DNA of 64,000 bases from Phytoseiulus persimilis (GCA_037576195.1 CM075101.1:22506001-22570000), one strand, 5' to 3'. Shown: positions 12,701-26,900, counted from the first letter of the stretch. Translations and numbers: made by a program. The notes: generated from the sequence alone by a model not told the origin.

Positions 12701-15700
12701 GGAACTGGTTGCCTGCGAAGTCAAAGAACTCGCGACTTGACAGAAGTCCTCTTAGAAGCTTTCCAGGCATTCGTCCGGGGAAATCCCACGACAGATTTCT
12801 GAAATCGTTTTCCAAACGCTTTGCACTCTTTTCTCGATGTAGGTGGAACGCGAGACTAGTGAAGTGAGGTAGTCCGGAAACGGAGTTTGCCCGCGCTGAC
12901 AGTTCGAATTTTCGGTCCAACAAACATGGAATGTATCTTCCCTTTCAAGGATGGTCTCTCACAACCATCTTCAAAGTTCCGAGTCCATTGCGAATTCTCC
13001 TTCTTCTGCTGCTTTATCCCGTCTCCAGAACAACAAGGCACGCAAGCGCTGTTCAACTACAAAGATTCCGCACAACTAGAGCAACAGCGTTGGACAGCAC
13101 ATCGACCAGCTGCGTGCAGTTCTAAAGAACCCAACTTTGCTTCTCAGACAGCGGTCGCAACTGGACTCACGGTGGATGATAGTTCTGTCCGGCGAACAGG
13201 AACTCTTCATCACAGAGGTTTCCAAAGTTTTCAACAATCTCGACACGCTTTGGACTCCCTCCGGAGATTGTGATTGCTTCAGGGTTCGGGTCAAAGCTAT
13301 CTCGAGGAGCACTGCCCGATTCAGAACCGGGATTCGTTCTCGACAGCCCGTCTCCGAGGCTCCGCTCCGGAATGACGAAACACAGGAGCTCCAATCGAGA
13401 GCATCGCTAGGAGGACTTGGCGAGACTACTGGACTACAGCTGGGCCTTCAAAGATTCGGATGCGCGTTTCGATCCCAGAACAGTTATATCAGGGAACTAA
13501 TTGCAACACTCCGATAAGAGCCACACCTTCGTTCTGAATTTTGGCAAATTTTAGAGAAAGTAATGGAGATATCCTGCCGTCGCATAGCCTCATTGGTTTG
13601 CTACAGAATAGCCGAGAAAAGTCTATTGCGAATTCGAAAATCCGGGAAAGCATGAAGAGCTGTTGATGGAGCATGTCAATTTTGAATCGCTGGAATCGAA
13701 AGAAGACTCAGAGGTTGTCAGTCGTATTTTTTCGTTCCTCGCCGATGCTCCTCCTCTCGTTTTCGTTACCAGTCCGATAATGTAGTTCGCCGGTCGGCTG
13801 GGGAGAACGGAAGTCGAATCTTCGTTTCCTCGACGTTCTGAGCTTCCTCGGCTTCGCCGACCCAATAAGCGGATCCATTCGGCACGCAGGCCGGGTGGCT
13901 AGCTGGCGCATGGGTGATGCTTTTCATCCCTTCTACGTCATCGGGGAAAATGGCAAAGGATCTCCGGCTCGCTTTCTGCCTTGATCCGGTTGAACATCGT
14001 TGCCTAGCTCGAGAAAGCATCCAAAAAGGCCAATTTACTCTCCTGCCTCCCACCTCCTCCACGTTCGCCTCTCCGTCGAGCAGAATTTCGCTTTTTCGAA
14101 CTGAATCCGCTGCCTGTGGAGCACCAGCACAATAAGTGCGATACGAAGCCAACCAGGAGGTCTCCCTCCGCGGCGAGTCTCGTCCGAGGGAATTTTCTAC
14201 AAATAGCAGCTCGAACAAACTTATCTCTCTGATCGTGACTTTTGAGTCACCTTCGGGGGAGTTCCCCATCCCGGTTGTCGACTTAGACTGGGTTCCGGTA
14301 CTCCACGATATCTCTGTGCAGACCAGCCGAATGCAAGTGGTTGTTGGTCGGGAAGCTGCGAGTTCGAGCATGGGTTCGATTGTACGGTCGAGGCGTAGAG
14401 CACGCAAGTTGTCCGTCCATTCATCATAACACCTCGGAATGACTTCGTCTGACTAGCCAGCAAGCCACCCTCTCATCCGCCAGCTCAGGCAACCATGCGG
14501 CCGACCATTCACTCATCCAGCGAGCTTGGCGAAATGAGCACGCTCCCTCAGTGGGCTTCAACGTGCAGGTCCTCGTCGACTACGAACGTGACCACGCAGC
14601 GCGTTGGCAACGCGACTCGAACCAACGACTCCATTTACCCTCTGACCAACCCGACAAGCCAAACAGGCACTTCTATTTGGATCTAACATGCACGCAGTTT
14701 AATCAACGTGATTTTCATTAACGATTCCACCGCAGTTGTGCGTTTCGAAGCTGATGATAGTCGCGCTGATTCCGCGTGACCATCATTGTTTGAGCAGACC
14801 GGAATTGTGACGTTTGAGTATTACTGGAGTCAGGGGACAGGGCTGAAGCTGGAGCTGCGTGAGGCTCGGTCCTCTCGGATGATTCTGTCGCGACTCGCGA
14901 TCATCCCATTTCGTGTTCAGTGATTTGAATGCCGGAACACTTTTTCGCGTTCCATTCGCTCACCAGAGAAACTCGGAACTTGAAGTAGCTCTAAACGACT
15001 CATTGTTTTCGGATCAGCTTCCAGTGACTCGTTTCGGTCAACCTCGGAGGTATTCGAGGAATTGATTCCCACTCCCTCCAGCCTCGCCGCTGATTGCACA
15101 TCTCAGGCCGTTATTGCCGAGATGATGAACGACGGGTACCTCCACGCTCCCTCCTTTCAGGGTAACCTCTTCAATGAACGAAATCTGTCAAGTTCGACAC
15201 AGTGCTCTCCTCTTGAGAGAATCACGCAGTCCAAAACTTGGAGGCCTTCGCTCTAAATGAGGAAAGTCTAAGCCTCCATCAGTGGAGTTTTGGCACAGGT
15301 ATCCTGAATAGAACTCGTGGTCCTCGGAGGCTCGAGATGATACTTCGCTGAGGTCTCATGCTGTGCAGAGCATGGAATGAAGTTATTGGACCGCACAGCA
15401 TATCTGGTCATGGCTTCGACAAGGGTCCTGCCGCGCGAAGATGCACGTCTCCCGCCCGGCGAAATCCTCGTGTTCAGTCGATGCACTTCCGTTTGTTGCG
15501 CGCGATGCACTCAGTCCGCCAACGAAACGCACGCACAACCGCTCATAGCATCCACCCCGACTCTGCCTCGTTCCTCTTCATCTCCCTCACCCGCTCCAGC
15601 GGGGAAGGAAGCGAGTCGATTGCCAAATTGTGCAGTGCGCGGTTAGTTTGCGTGGGTTGTTCTTTTTTCGACACGAAAACTCATCGAAATCGTGCTTCTT

Positions 15701-17274
15701 GTGCAACGGGGAACGAATTATCGACTTCTTGCCCGACGGGCAGTTATTTCCTGCTCGCTTCGAATCGGAAAGTGCGATGAGCGGGAAAAGGGAAGGAGAG
15801 CAGCCCCCAAGAAGAGGAAAAGCAGGCGTTCCATCAACGCCGTCCCGCATCAACGCCCGCATGGGGAACAGCAGGTACAAGACCGCAAGGTACAGCTGCG
15901 TGTCCACGACTCTCAGAGCGATTTACCACTCAAAGCAAAACAGAAGCAAAGCGACCAACCAGAAGAAGTCGATCAATTGAGAAAGCACAGCCGACCGAAA
16001 CTACTACGACCTCTACAAAGTTCCCCCGGTGCAGAATGATGCAACGAGCATGAATACGGAGCAACCCCGTTTAGGCGAAAGCCTCTGTCGCCTCCTCCGT
16101 GAGGAAGACAGACAACTATGCGGTTCGGAATCCGGTACGGAAGGGAGAGTCCAACGTGAGCCCAGACGAGCGGGAGACTTTGGTAGATTTCGCTGGCGTC
16201 GGAGGAGGCCAGGAGATTGTTCGAGAACCTGAGCCGAGTTCCAAACTTATTTCCCTTGGGCTCGACACGGAACTCTCGCCCGACGGAACCCAGCAGTTAC
16301 AACATCCCGACAAGGCAGCGTAGAACAATCAGAGTTGTTCTAGGCCTTTCCCGTGAACCTGTGGTGTTGGTTTGTCGGCTCCATCGAACCGGAGTTTATG
16401 TTCCCGAGAATCCCACGGTAGACATTCTGCTGACATCGAGATGGCGATGATGCGCCATGAACTTCAGGAGGTCCATTTCAATGGGGGCCTCGGGATTGTT
16501 CAGAATTTCGACCAGGATCATGTTCTCGAGGCTGTTTTCGATGGTGAATTAGTGACCAGAAAAACAGCTGAGAAGCAATAGAGCTGGGCGAGTCATTCTA
16601 GAGGCTATACCTCACTTGTTAATCAACGGTAGAGTTTTCATGATGGTTTCACATACCTCGCGTGGGTGAGCAGAGCCGTGGGCGATTCTCGGCAGAATCA
16701 GGCGCGAGTACGGTCTAGAGCAAGCGTGCACGCGGGGAGAATGAAAAAAAAAACGCGTGCGCCTTAATTTGTTCGAGCCCAGATAAGCGCTCAACGGAAT
16801 ATAAGAACCGGCTGTGAAGGGAAAAAATCGACTCCAAGATCGTAATCCCTTTTCGATGGAGATTATCCGTGGAGCGCCCCACTGCACTCAGTCAGTGACA
16901 GGTGGAGCAATTTATCGCCCTTGCCCCATGAAGGGCGGAGAAGAGTTCCTTGAGTCAGTGTCCCTCGATTAAGACCTCGAGAGTCTTGCTGCCGAAAGAA
17001 GGCGGCCACAATTTTTTTCTGTCGGAATATGTATGAAAGCCTGAGATCACTTTCGATAGGGATCGAGATGGAACCAGATTTTAGGGCTGACGACTGAACA
17101 TAGTGCGAATATCGATCAAACTCACGAGGAGATGCTGGATGAGCGTTCAAGAGGAAGTTTAACAAGTCGCGTCATAGCCATTGTGACCTCCGAAAAACTC
17201 GGTCTCCATGTTGGCAGTCGAGCATCGCTGTCTGCCGACCGTTGTGCTATACCCTCTACATATATACTCATACT

Positions 17275-17288
17275 TATATATATATATA
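17275..17288. repeat. TA dinucleotide microsatellite, 7 units
   Basis: This is an uninterrupted (TA)7 run, preceded by related ACATATATACTCATACT sequence. It is a simple repeat. Confidence 0.9.
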
Positions 17289-19775
17289 CGTGAATGGCAC
17301 GCGAGCATTGCATTAATCTCACGTTTTTGGGCTCCCTGGAGTCGCACGAGAGATGCGTTCTTGTCCCTTCCGCTCTGTCCACGACCTGTCCTCGGCCCGT
17401 GCCGCCGGCCGTAGGCTCTCGCCTGTACGACAAAAAATGCAACACCTTTTTCCCTGCGACACGTCGTCGAGGAAGAGCGATCCTCTACTGCCACGGGAGC
17501 GATACCTCGACGAGCAAACAGCTTGCGGGCTGAATGTAGTTCAAACTTGGCTAAGGATGAAGCAAGATCAGCTCAGGAACGCAGCCCGCGACGACGTTGG
17601 ATGAGCTCGAACGAGTTCGTCCCTCTTTTTTCCTCTCTCCCTCATGTGTAGTCTCGTAGAATCTCTTATCGCGGATTCTTTTGAGGAACGACCGGTGACA
17701 ATGGCGGCAGCGCCTGATGATAAATTATAGACCGCCGCTCACCTGGATGACGAACTCAATGAGCAACGACCTTTTCAATGTCGTGCCTGGCGGCTCCGTT
17801 GTGCAGTCCTGCCTATAGCGCGGGACTCTCTTCACTACCTCCCCATTCTCCTGCACCATCCAGGCTTTTGATAAATGAGCTTTTCCATCCGCTGGCCGTT
17901 TTACTCGCACGCTGATGGCTCAGTGAGGAAATTTCGAATATCATCCAATATCCGGCCTCGGGAGTTTCCTGCCGTACGACCAGCGAGGGACAACTGCCCG
18001 TGGCCATTTCTCCACAACGATAACCCGGAGATGCTGCGAGTTCGAACTACATGCTGAACTACATTCTGGCTGAGCAAAGCTTGACTCTCCATTCCTCGAT
18101 AGCTCGAGAGTTACCGAGTTTCCGCAAGAGTCCCTGAGGTATTCAGCCCGCTTGTAATTGGAATGATGTTTATGAGCTTTATAGGTTTCCTCGCACAGTG
18201 CAGGAACGCTTCTGCTTGGGTTGTTGCAGTCGGCATAGATCCTGCCGCGCCGAACATCGGATCCGATGGAACCGGCCTAGAGGATCGAACAGCTCGAGCA
18301 TCGGATCAACAACTCTTCGGATCGACCGAGCGGCGGCTTCCTCGTATGAAAAATGACTGTACGTCTGCCGTCATACATAATGGCATCATCGTCCCGTATA
18401 ATACTGCTGACAACACAAGATGAGCATAGGAGACATAGATGTCTTCCTCCTCAGCGCCGAAGCAATATCTGTCCCGCGTTCTCTGAGGCATGTGGAACAG
18501 CGAGATTTATGAATCACTATATATTGTTCGTTGCGTCGTCCGCTCGCTCTCCTGCCGGCTGCTTGACTGCATCGCAGCGCCGCGACTCGCTAGGGTTCAA
18601 GTCTGTCTGGTGCACATCTTATTGCGCTCATTTCCGACTGATCACCGCAAAACAATACATGGATAGACGATTCTTATCCGCGTCAACTGACCACACTCGC
18701 ACGCATAGTATGGTATTCAGATCCGTGGCCCCGAATCTGCGACACCGCATGACTTGCTTCCGACACGAACAATGAGCCTAGTTCAAGAACAGAGCGTTTG
18801 ACATTTAGCACGGGGAGTTGCTGAAGTGCAACGACGTTCCGGCGACGCAGGTCTGCCTAGAAGAAGGTACCTCCCGACCAAGTTGAGAGCCCGAAGAATT
18901 TGATCGATCATCGCTCATGGGTAGCCTACGGGGGAAGAATGTTGAGATGAAGTAGTTTACCAACATCCGCCTAGTCATTTTTCCTCCGTTCAGAGATCAC
19001 TCCGGCGTTCGCGCCGCCGCCACCTCAGACATTCAGGACATCAGTCATAACGGCGGAGTTCCCATTCAGATGTCAGTAGATGCTGCACCCAGTCAACCGT
19101 CGACCTCTGAATAATACTTCCCCAAGCCTGCCACTCAGACAGACTTGCACGCGCTTTCATTGACAAATGATAAATCAACCCAACTCTACGAGTGGGTGCG
19201 CGCGGAAGTCGATCACAGACGGCGCACGTGCCGGAATTCAAGCCAGCGCATACTGTCAATCCGTAACATCGGAAACCAGGATAAGAGAGTCAGGATCGGA
19301 CCCGCCTCGAGTCGACGGAAGAAAATCGCACGGCTACTTTCGGCCTCGCAGGATTGCGCGGAAACTCATCCCACGGTGGAGTTTCATGGGTGCCCCTGTT
19401 GGTGGAGTGATAAAGGCTCCGCTCTCGACCCGTGAAATAGGCTTCGATTTCCTACTGCGTTTGGCAACTCACTCATTCGTACACTCTCGATCCGAGAGTG
19501 TCTCTGGACACCGCCCCAAGTCTCCCGATCTTCTCCGGACTCCACCCCGATGCGGCAACGGAGCAGGCTGCCGGCTAGCCACCAACTCAACCAGCCAGCT
19601 AGCATTCTGAATGGGGAGCTGAGGTATTGTTATTACATGACAGAATTTCCCGTTTCCCTTCCCCGCAGTCAATACCCTCTTCAATCCATCAAGAGCCGCG
19701 CGCTGACCGCCGTCCAATCTCTTCGTCCGCGGCGTCGCTTTCCTCCTAGGAAACAGGGGATCTGTCCGACGGCTG

Positions 19776-19860
19776 CTCGCCTGCCTGCCTGACCGCCCGC
19801 CCGCTCGCTGGCTGGCTGGCTAGCTCGCCCGCCTGCCTGCCTGCCCGTCTGTCTGTCAGA
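19776..19860. repeat. Degenerate GCCT/GGCT tetranucleotide repeat
   Basis: Runs of GCCT, then GCCC, GGCT, GCCT and GTCT units form an imperfect microsatellite of about 85 bp. It explains the spurious arginine/alanine/glycine-rich open frames nearby. Confidence 0.85.
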
Positions 19861-21318
19861 CAAGAGGACTCAGAAGCAGGGGTTCGATCTTGGTCTTCTG
19901 ATGGATCTGACAAGCGGCGTCAAACACCGATTGCCTTGCCCTGCTCCGCCTCGCCTTGCCCCCCCCCCCTTCCCGTTTCCCTACCCACCCGAGAGTTCGT
20001 CGCCGGGCGCGTTCTTGGCCCGCACTGAGAACTCGATGTGTTAACATGAATCCGCGTCATGTTTGCCTTTTCTGTCGAGACTCCCTCGACAAGAATCCTC
20101 CGGCGATAGAGAGTCAATGATGCTTGTTCGACATGAGTCGTTCTCGCGGTATAGTTGAACCTCACAACACACAACCTCCTCGTCGTAACTACTGTGGGGA
20201 GGTCGAAAAGCTTCTGATAGCTCTAGTTCAGCTCTCTCACCATGTAATAACAGCGCGACCCTAATAACCTAGATACCCGGAGGCTCAATAGAGCTTTGAC
20301 AGTGGAACCTGACCATGTGACAATCCCAAACTTTCGCTGAAATATCGGCTTCAATGAGACATTTGTGTCTGCAGGAGCAGTCACGAATGTGCAATCATAG
20401 CAGATCTGAGTATCTCTCGAATCCTCCACGGAATCAACGTCAGAACGGAGAGCCCGTTCAGCAGCTGTCGATAATTTCTGGGAGAAAATATATATGGCGG
20501 GTTTTGACCGCCCTGGGCCGGAACTCGAAAATATCATCAAGATCCCGCTGAAACTTTCTTTGCGAGGATCATCGCGGAAGTGTCGGGAGTAGAGGGAGAT
20601 TGAATTACCGGCATCGGCGCTACGAGCGTATCGAGATTCCGGCGCCAACGCGTCTCGACTGTTTTCAGGAATGGAAGGTTATTTGATACAAGGCGTCAGG
20701 AATCCTCCTTCCGATCGTGACCTTCGAAGAGCCAATACGGCTCGTTCGCCAACTCGCAGGTTCGGGAGAAGCTGGCTGATCCGAACGCTCGCGGAGCAGA
20801 GAATGTTTTCCGAGAAACAGAACCGTGAGCAGGTCCCGACAATACAGTCTCTGACGAGCCGCTCGTGGGCTCCAGAGAGCAGTGTTCTCCGTCAGGGTTC
20901 GAACTTGAGAATCGAGTTCTTCGTTGTAGCCTCCGATGGAACACACGTGACCTAATATTCAGCGATGCGCTCCCTGCTGATCGCGATCGAGTGTTGCTGG
21001 CAACAGTGAACGGTACCCGGGCGCCAGTCTGTGATAGAGAGTGCACGTTTTCCTGAAAGAGTGAACTCGACGAAAACATCGCAGGTCATCGCACATTGAT
21101 TTTGAATAGATTTCTCTGCGGTTTCATTATACCGAGTCGGCCTCCGGATTTGCTGGGATCGTTCGCTTCCTGACGACTCCAGGGCTTTGTTTGAAGCATA
21201 GTGACGATGGACTACGACGATGCTGGAGGTAAGCATAGCCATCGGTAGCGGGGCCGAATCGATACGAACTTCGAACGATGTGGATATGAGTTGATCAAGA
21301 ATAATTTCTAATCCTCGA

Positions 21319-23932
21319 ATGGGCCCTGGAGACACAGCTCTTATCATAGATTTGGGCGATGAAAACGAAGACGACGACGACGACTTGCGAGATTGTAGAA
21401 CGAGCGCTATCGACCAATTCTCATGTTTCGGGCTCCGGCCTGAGCTATTGAGAGCGATCGTTGACAAGGGTTTTCTCCGTCCTTCACCGGGTAATGTGCG
21501 CTGTTGAACATAAATCTCAGGAATACACGCTCGCATGCACTATGGATTGCAACGTAGTTCCCGCCAAGTCTAGGTGGTCCTGCATGAACCCTGTGAGGAA
21601 AATATTTTGATTTGCAGTGCAGAACCATGCTCTGCCCGATGCACTCTCGGGCAAAGACCTCTTCTGCCAGAGCAAAACCGGCTCCGGAAAAACCGCGGTT
21701 TTCATCCTCAGCACACTGAATCAGATGGAGTTTTCCGAAAGGATCGAAACTTTGATTCTGGTCCCGACGAGAGAGCTCGCGATACAGACCGTAGCCGAGT
21801 ACGTGTCCTTCGGGAAATATTTGGATCGATGCAGGTAATAGGATGGGGTCGACTGACTGAAATGATTTCCGACACCAACATACAGTGATGACGCGTCACA
21901 ATGAAAGATCGAGCTTGCTAATGGAATTCCTATGCTGCAAGGGCGATACCTCTTTATGGAGGTATTTCTATGCAGGCCAGCGAAGGTCCACTTCTGGCGA
22001 ATCGACCCAATATCGTGGCGGCTACACCCGGTCGCTTGGGATCTCTGCTGCGAAGAAACAAAATCTCTTTGAGGTGCGTTTTTGTCAACAATGAGCACTC
22101 CTTCGAGTCGTGAAAACTGGGCTTCTAGCGGTTCCGGTTATAAATCGACTTGTGATCTGAGCTTTTCTCTGTTCCCGAACACAAACTAGGACCGTCCGTC
22201 ACCTCGTCGTCGACGAGTGTGACGCAATTGTGAGCAAGCGATGTGAGTACTTCCATACCGACCCACAACACAAATAATGCCCCGCAGTTTGTGACGATTC
22301 CCAATCCGCCATCGGAGTATCCCCGGCACGGTTACATGACTCCATCTAATATTTCTCTTACCGAAAGCTGGAATGGCCGACGAAGTTCGGTTCATCATCT
22401 CTCACTGTCCAGAGGATCGTCAAGTCCAGATGTACACAGCAACCATCACCAAAGATGAAGCTGAACGAGAGCGGCAGTTTCTGCGACTGATGCATTGTGT
22501 GAGTTGACTTCGCTGGAGTCCGACGGAACGAAGTCATAAACCGAGCTCCCTCATACCACTTTCATGGCTCTCCTCGACCTCCATAATTTTTTCCAGCCCA
22601 AACTACTGCTCGTAGACCGAGAAGACGAGTTGTCACTCGAGGCCCTTCTCCAATATCGCGTGACTGTTGAAAATGAGAGCAGGAAGACACGTATGCTCAT
22701 CGATCTACTGGAGAGGATCGACTTCAATCAGGTGATTTTCTACAACGGATAACGACTTCGGATGGATAGCTCAGCATGCCTGAACTCTGAACGTGCGGGG
22801 TTGGAGTGGATTCTGAATGAATTCTATCCTTCTGCTATAAAATAGCGTAACCGCTCATCCATTTCAGGTTGCGATTTTCGTGAATACCGTTGACCGCTGC
22901 TGCGTTCTTTGCCAAATTCTGGAGGAGAAAAATTTTTCCGCTCTCCCCCTACACAGCAATATGACCCAGGCAAGTCCCGAGGCCCTCCACTGTGCAGAGA
23001 ACCATATCTCTGCTGGAAGCTTTGCACAGAAAACGCTCTCAGGGGTCATCACAATATGTTTTGAGATTAGTTTTGGGGGGAGCGGTTGAGTACCGAGCCA
23101 TCAGCCCTGTTCCTGAACGGTTCCTGTGAAGGTTGAGGCATTGCGACTATTCCTCACAGATGGATGGAGCGAGCAGGGAGCCATGTCTGTGACCATTCTT
23201 TCTTTCAACAGTATCGCAGTTAGGGAAAGGGATCCGACTCGGTGCAAACTCGTCGATTTAGTCCCGCGCGAACGCCTCACGCTCTTCGCGGTGTCTCTGC
23301 TGGCTTAAGGATGATCTTTGCGGACGACGGTCGAACCGAGAAAGAGTTGCCGAAGATGTGAAACGAGCCTTTCGTTCTGAGTGTGCCTAGACAAACTGTC
23401 TCTCGCAATACGGATAAATAACATGAGGGTTCATCAATGACAGGGAGAGCGGCTGGAAAACTTCGGCAAGTTCAGAGACTTCCGTCGGCGCATCATTGTG
23501 GCGACGGATCTCATGGGCCGTGGCATCGACGTCGAGTTTGTTACGTTTGTGATAAATTACGACGTCCCGCTGGAGAAGAAGGTCTACCTACACAGGTGAG
23601 CTCTCTGATCAGGAGGAGAAATATTGAGAACAGCTTCCCTCCATGATTCGACCTTCTGAGACTCGGCGGGTTCCAGGACCAGATTTCGATGTCATAGTCA
23701 GGAATATTCCTCTGTTGGCCATGAAATGTTGAATCTCGTTGGAAGAAGCTTCATTCATTCCAGGATTGGTCGTACTGGACGCATGGAACGTCGCGGCTTG
23801 GCCGTTTCGATTTGCGCCAGTCAGTCAGACGCTGACGTTCTCTTCGACGTTGAACAGTCATACGGAGTCAATCTGAGTGAATTGCCCCAAAATCTGGGTC
23901 CGGAAGCTTATCTCGAATACAATGAAAGTTGA
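21319..23932 (+). CDS. DDX39-like: UAP56/DDX39-like DECD-box RNA helicase, paralog 1 (9 coding exons, 420 aa)
   Basis: This is an ATP-dependent RNA helicase of the DEAD-box superfamily, closest to UAP56/DDX39, nuclear mRNA-export and splicing factors (family knowledge). Exons: 21319-21490, 21618-21834, 21942-22073, 22190-22242, 22368-22498, 22597-22731, 22868-22969, 23444-23595 and 23764-23932. All phases agree and give 420 residues, near the usual 428. Motifs: acidic N-terminus (residues 14-22), Q-motif Gln59, Walker A SKTGSGKT (76-83), PTRELA (107-112), TPGR (158-161), DECD (182-185), motif III TAT instead of SAT (215-217), [10 protein letters not shown] (334-343), HRIGRTGR (364-371). Intron 7 is GC-AG (gcaagt). 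The canonical protein is far more conserved, so this is a divergent paralog. ATG 21319 is the first start giving the acidic N-terminus; a non-coding 5' exon cannot be excluded. I am sure of helicase, fairly sure of subfamily. Confidence 0.9.
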
Positions 23933-23952
23933 ATATTCTCCGTTTCTATCGG

Positions 23953-23958
23953 AATAAA
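23953..23958 (+). promoter_or_regulatory. Polyadenylation signal AATAAA
   Basis: A canonical AATAAA lies 21 bases after the stop codon of helicase paralog 1. This implies a very short 3' UTR. Confidence 0.6.
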
Positions 23959-23959
23959 A

Positions 23960-26900
23960 CGTGAGAGCTTCAGAGAACAGCGGTGCTTCTTTTTGACACC
24001 ATCAAAAACAGAAGTCAGAGGATGAGGACACCTTTTGGCAGGATGAGAAATCAGACGGGACTGCGCCGATTACATAGGAGGGCGCCCTTGGAGGGGGCTG
24101 TTCAGCCGAACCGTTGGCCAGCCTGTTTGTGCGATAACTTCTCATCGTCGCGGTCAGACCTTAAACTGGGCCTGGTTCTGTTACCTACACGGGGAATTCC
24201 TCTGTTCCGTTGAATTCAGGTGATTTTTCCTTGCCAACGCCATCAGAGACCCAATTTTTCCTCATGTGTTGATGATGAAGTGCTCTCAAGATGAAGCCAG
24301 GATGGAGAGATTCGAAGGGTGGGAGAGATTTCGATCGTAAATAGGAATATCGAAAAACACCAGAATTGCGGGACTCCTGCCCCTATAGTTTCAATTATTT
24401 CCTCACAATTGATTCAGCAGGCGATAAAAATTACCTTGAAAGTGGAACGAATCATCGATTTCTCCACGATTATAACGCCGGAAAACCTCTTCCTCGCCCA
24501 ATTTGAGACATCACTCAGGAGGAAAAAAACGCGACCCCACCCGGAACGGCCAGGTGTGGGCCTGAACATGAGTTCAGATCTATCTTATTGAAGACTGTTT
24601 TTTAGTGAGAGAACTACGATTAGTGAGATTCTAATATCACGTCCAGCGCTCTTGAGAGCATGTTCACCCAATTGTGATTTTTCCCTAAATTGCTCATCCA
24701 GCCGCGGTTCCGATGTGTCCGTACGAGAGGTAGATTCCCTTCCGACTTCGTGATTGTGGAGCGGAGTCGTGATACCAAGTGCGTAATGTGGCCCAATGAC
24801 CGTAGAAATGAATCTGTGCTCGTCCTTGAGCTGAACTCTTGTCTGTGGTGGATCTCCCGTATGATGAAATGTTTCGGCTAAAGAACAGCCGTCCGGGAGC
24901 TCGAGGCTTGCTGCTTGTCTCCGCAGATTTACATGGACTGCTATCAAGTGTGCATTTCCATCAACCACTAGTCTTTCCCAAATCTCTGGTCAAGCTAGGA
25001 CGGCGGTAAGTAACCCGCCTTGCATATTCTCCCCAGATTCCGCGGACCATTCAAACGTCCGGAGCGTGAGCCTAGCAAAGAGCGAGTTACCGATTGCCGA
25101 TGTGAGAGAAGAACCCTGAAGAGATGTCATTCTACTGAGAGTCGGATGAACCAGCTGTAGCTTATTCCCCCGAATTAAATCTGTCGATGGTTTGCATTCT
25201 CTCTTCTCCGCCGACGGAAGGATGGAAGAAAGGACGAGGTCGAAAGGCAAGCCACCAACGCCTGCAGCCGTGGTGACAATGGAACAAAGTGCTGGTACCG
25301 TTGCCGACGTTGCTCGTCTTCGGAAACGATTTGATCGAAATTTCCTCCGTGGATAGTTAGAGCCATCAATATCCGTCGATCGTTCGGTGATCAATGCTCA
25401 TAACTCCTTGGAAATTCTAGGCTCAGAGCGGACCTGTGGTCCATTTTTCAGCCGTTCCAGACATCTTACGCAATCGATGTCAGATTCCATGGGTGCTCGG
25501 AGGAACTACCGTGGAACTTTTGAGCAAAGTTCGAGTTGACGCAACTCGCCTATGGCTCCGTTCACTTATCCATATTACACACACATCCATTCTCACCATC
25601 AATAAGAATGGATACCCTCAACTTGATGTAATACTTTATGGCCTCTTTCAAGTCATTGAAGTGAGCGCAGAAGCTCCATGGAGAGTATTTGCATATGAAT
25701 TTATATAAACAGTTATTCCGACAGCTGCCCTCCTGTTCCCGCTGTCGATATTTGTGTTCATTGAGTTACATTTATGCTCATATGTATTGTAGGAATTTTC
25801 CAGTGGGTGAGGAATTATTTCCAAGATGAATTATTTGCAGCAGCCTGCTGCAATTGTCCGGAAGTCATGGATTATTATTCGTCGGTGCAAGTTGGACGGC
25901 TGATTTTACTGCCGATATGAGTTCAAGTCGCTCGGCGCTCGTTTGGAGCGTAAATGTGCGACGATCCTCCCTGCTCTAAACAATTCGTCCGAGTCTCTTC
26001 ACACTCGAGATCGTTGGAATAGTGCAGTCACTCAAAATATTATTCAGAGGTGCAGATTCAAGACGTCGTGACTCCGAATCCCGGAAAGTCGAGCTTCCAG
26101 TCAAATATCCAGGAACTCACGACGCCATTGCGCTCTTCGAGGATGTCCGTTCTGTGATGAATTTCCTTATGGAGCACGTTCCTACAGTCTCACGCGGAAC
26201 CGTTCCGATGTTGATTGTGCTTTTCGGATATCACCGCCAATCCTTGACCTTACGCTTTACACCTTGAAAAACCCAGCAAAGTTATGTTGGCTTCATCCTC
26301 GATTGGATTGGCCGATGTCGACAACGCAGACAGAAGAAGTGTGCGGATTGAGTATGAATCGCAGATCAATTGGAATTCAGACCAGAGATTGAATGTGCTC
26401 GAACTTTGAGCCATGTCTATCTCGGACGTTACGGTGGGTCGTTTCAATGAGTCCAAAATTGGCAATAATTGTAGTCAATGACGGCTGAGAAATCGTCGAT
26501 CGCTTCGTATGCGTCTGTTTCTATCAGATAACCACCTACTTTGTTCCCGAGGAGATCTCGGCGGTGGTCCTCTCCATTGTTAGGTTGCGGTGATACTATA
26601 TCTTCAGGGGTCAGGTCCAGGGGCGTTACCAGCTTTTTTTTTAGGGGGCCAAGGAATGTGATCATGATGATCATCATCGGCGATCGTCGAGAGGAATGTC
26701 AGCGGAAGATGTGGGCAATCAGGTTGTTTCCAGCTCTGGGAATAACGGACAGACGAACGGAGCGAGTTCTGGAACGAGTTAGGGAGGAGGGCCCTTAGGG
26801 GATATTTGAGCAGCGTTCCTCTCAACTTCCATTTGCAGTATTGAATGTCTGTGCGTTAGATCGACTTTTTGTGATTCTCCTGTCTGTCGGGTCATTATCG

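Larger units (their letters stand above)
3760..21318. other. Long stretch without a confident gene
   Basis: I see no recognisable protein family, tRNA, rRNA or intact transposon here. The longest open frames are 13766-14407 minus (213 codons), 5839-6387 plus (182) and 11543-12046 plus (167, with two hydrophobic stretches). None has a recognisable motif, and the number of such frames is near chance. A possible minus-strand exon lies at about 6605-6880, preceded by a CAG and ending at FK before GTGTCC. A good acceptor (ATTTACTTAATTTCAG) stands downstream on the minus strand near 6382, but all three frames after it are open, so I do not call a gene. Small simple repeats inside are listed separately. 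Confidence 0.5.

Noticed and set aside
13766..14407. 213-codon minus-strand ORF
   Set aside because: It is long for chance but has no motif, no signal peptide and no splice context, and a 97-codon plus-strand frame overlaps. Not enough to call a gene.
14600..14640. tRNA-like box B (GGTTCGAGTC on the minus strand)
   Set aside because: No T-stem pairing, no acceptor stem and no box A at the right distance. Other TTCGA sites in the window also failed, so no tRNA is called.
24927..25036. Exon 24927-25005 followed by a 31-bp intron
   Set aside because: The splice signals look good, but a 31-bp intron is far below the lengths seen in the helicase genes, and no partner exons could be fixed.
26604..26677. 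KAGNAPGPDP as a reverse-transcriptase motif
   Set aside because: The resemblance to the LINE KAPGPDGI motif is short, ends at a stop, and no other RT block lies nearby.
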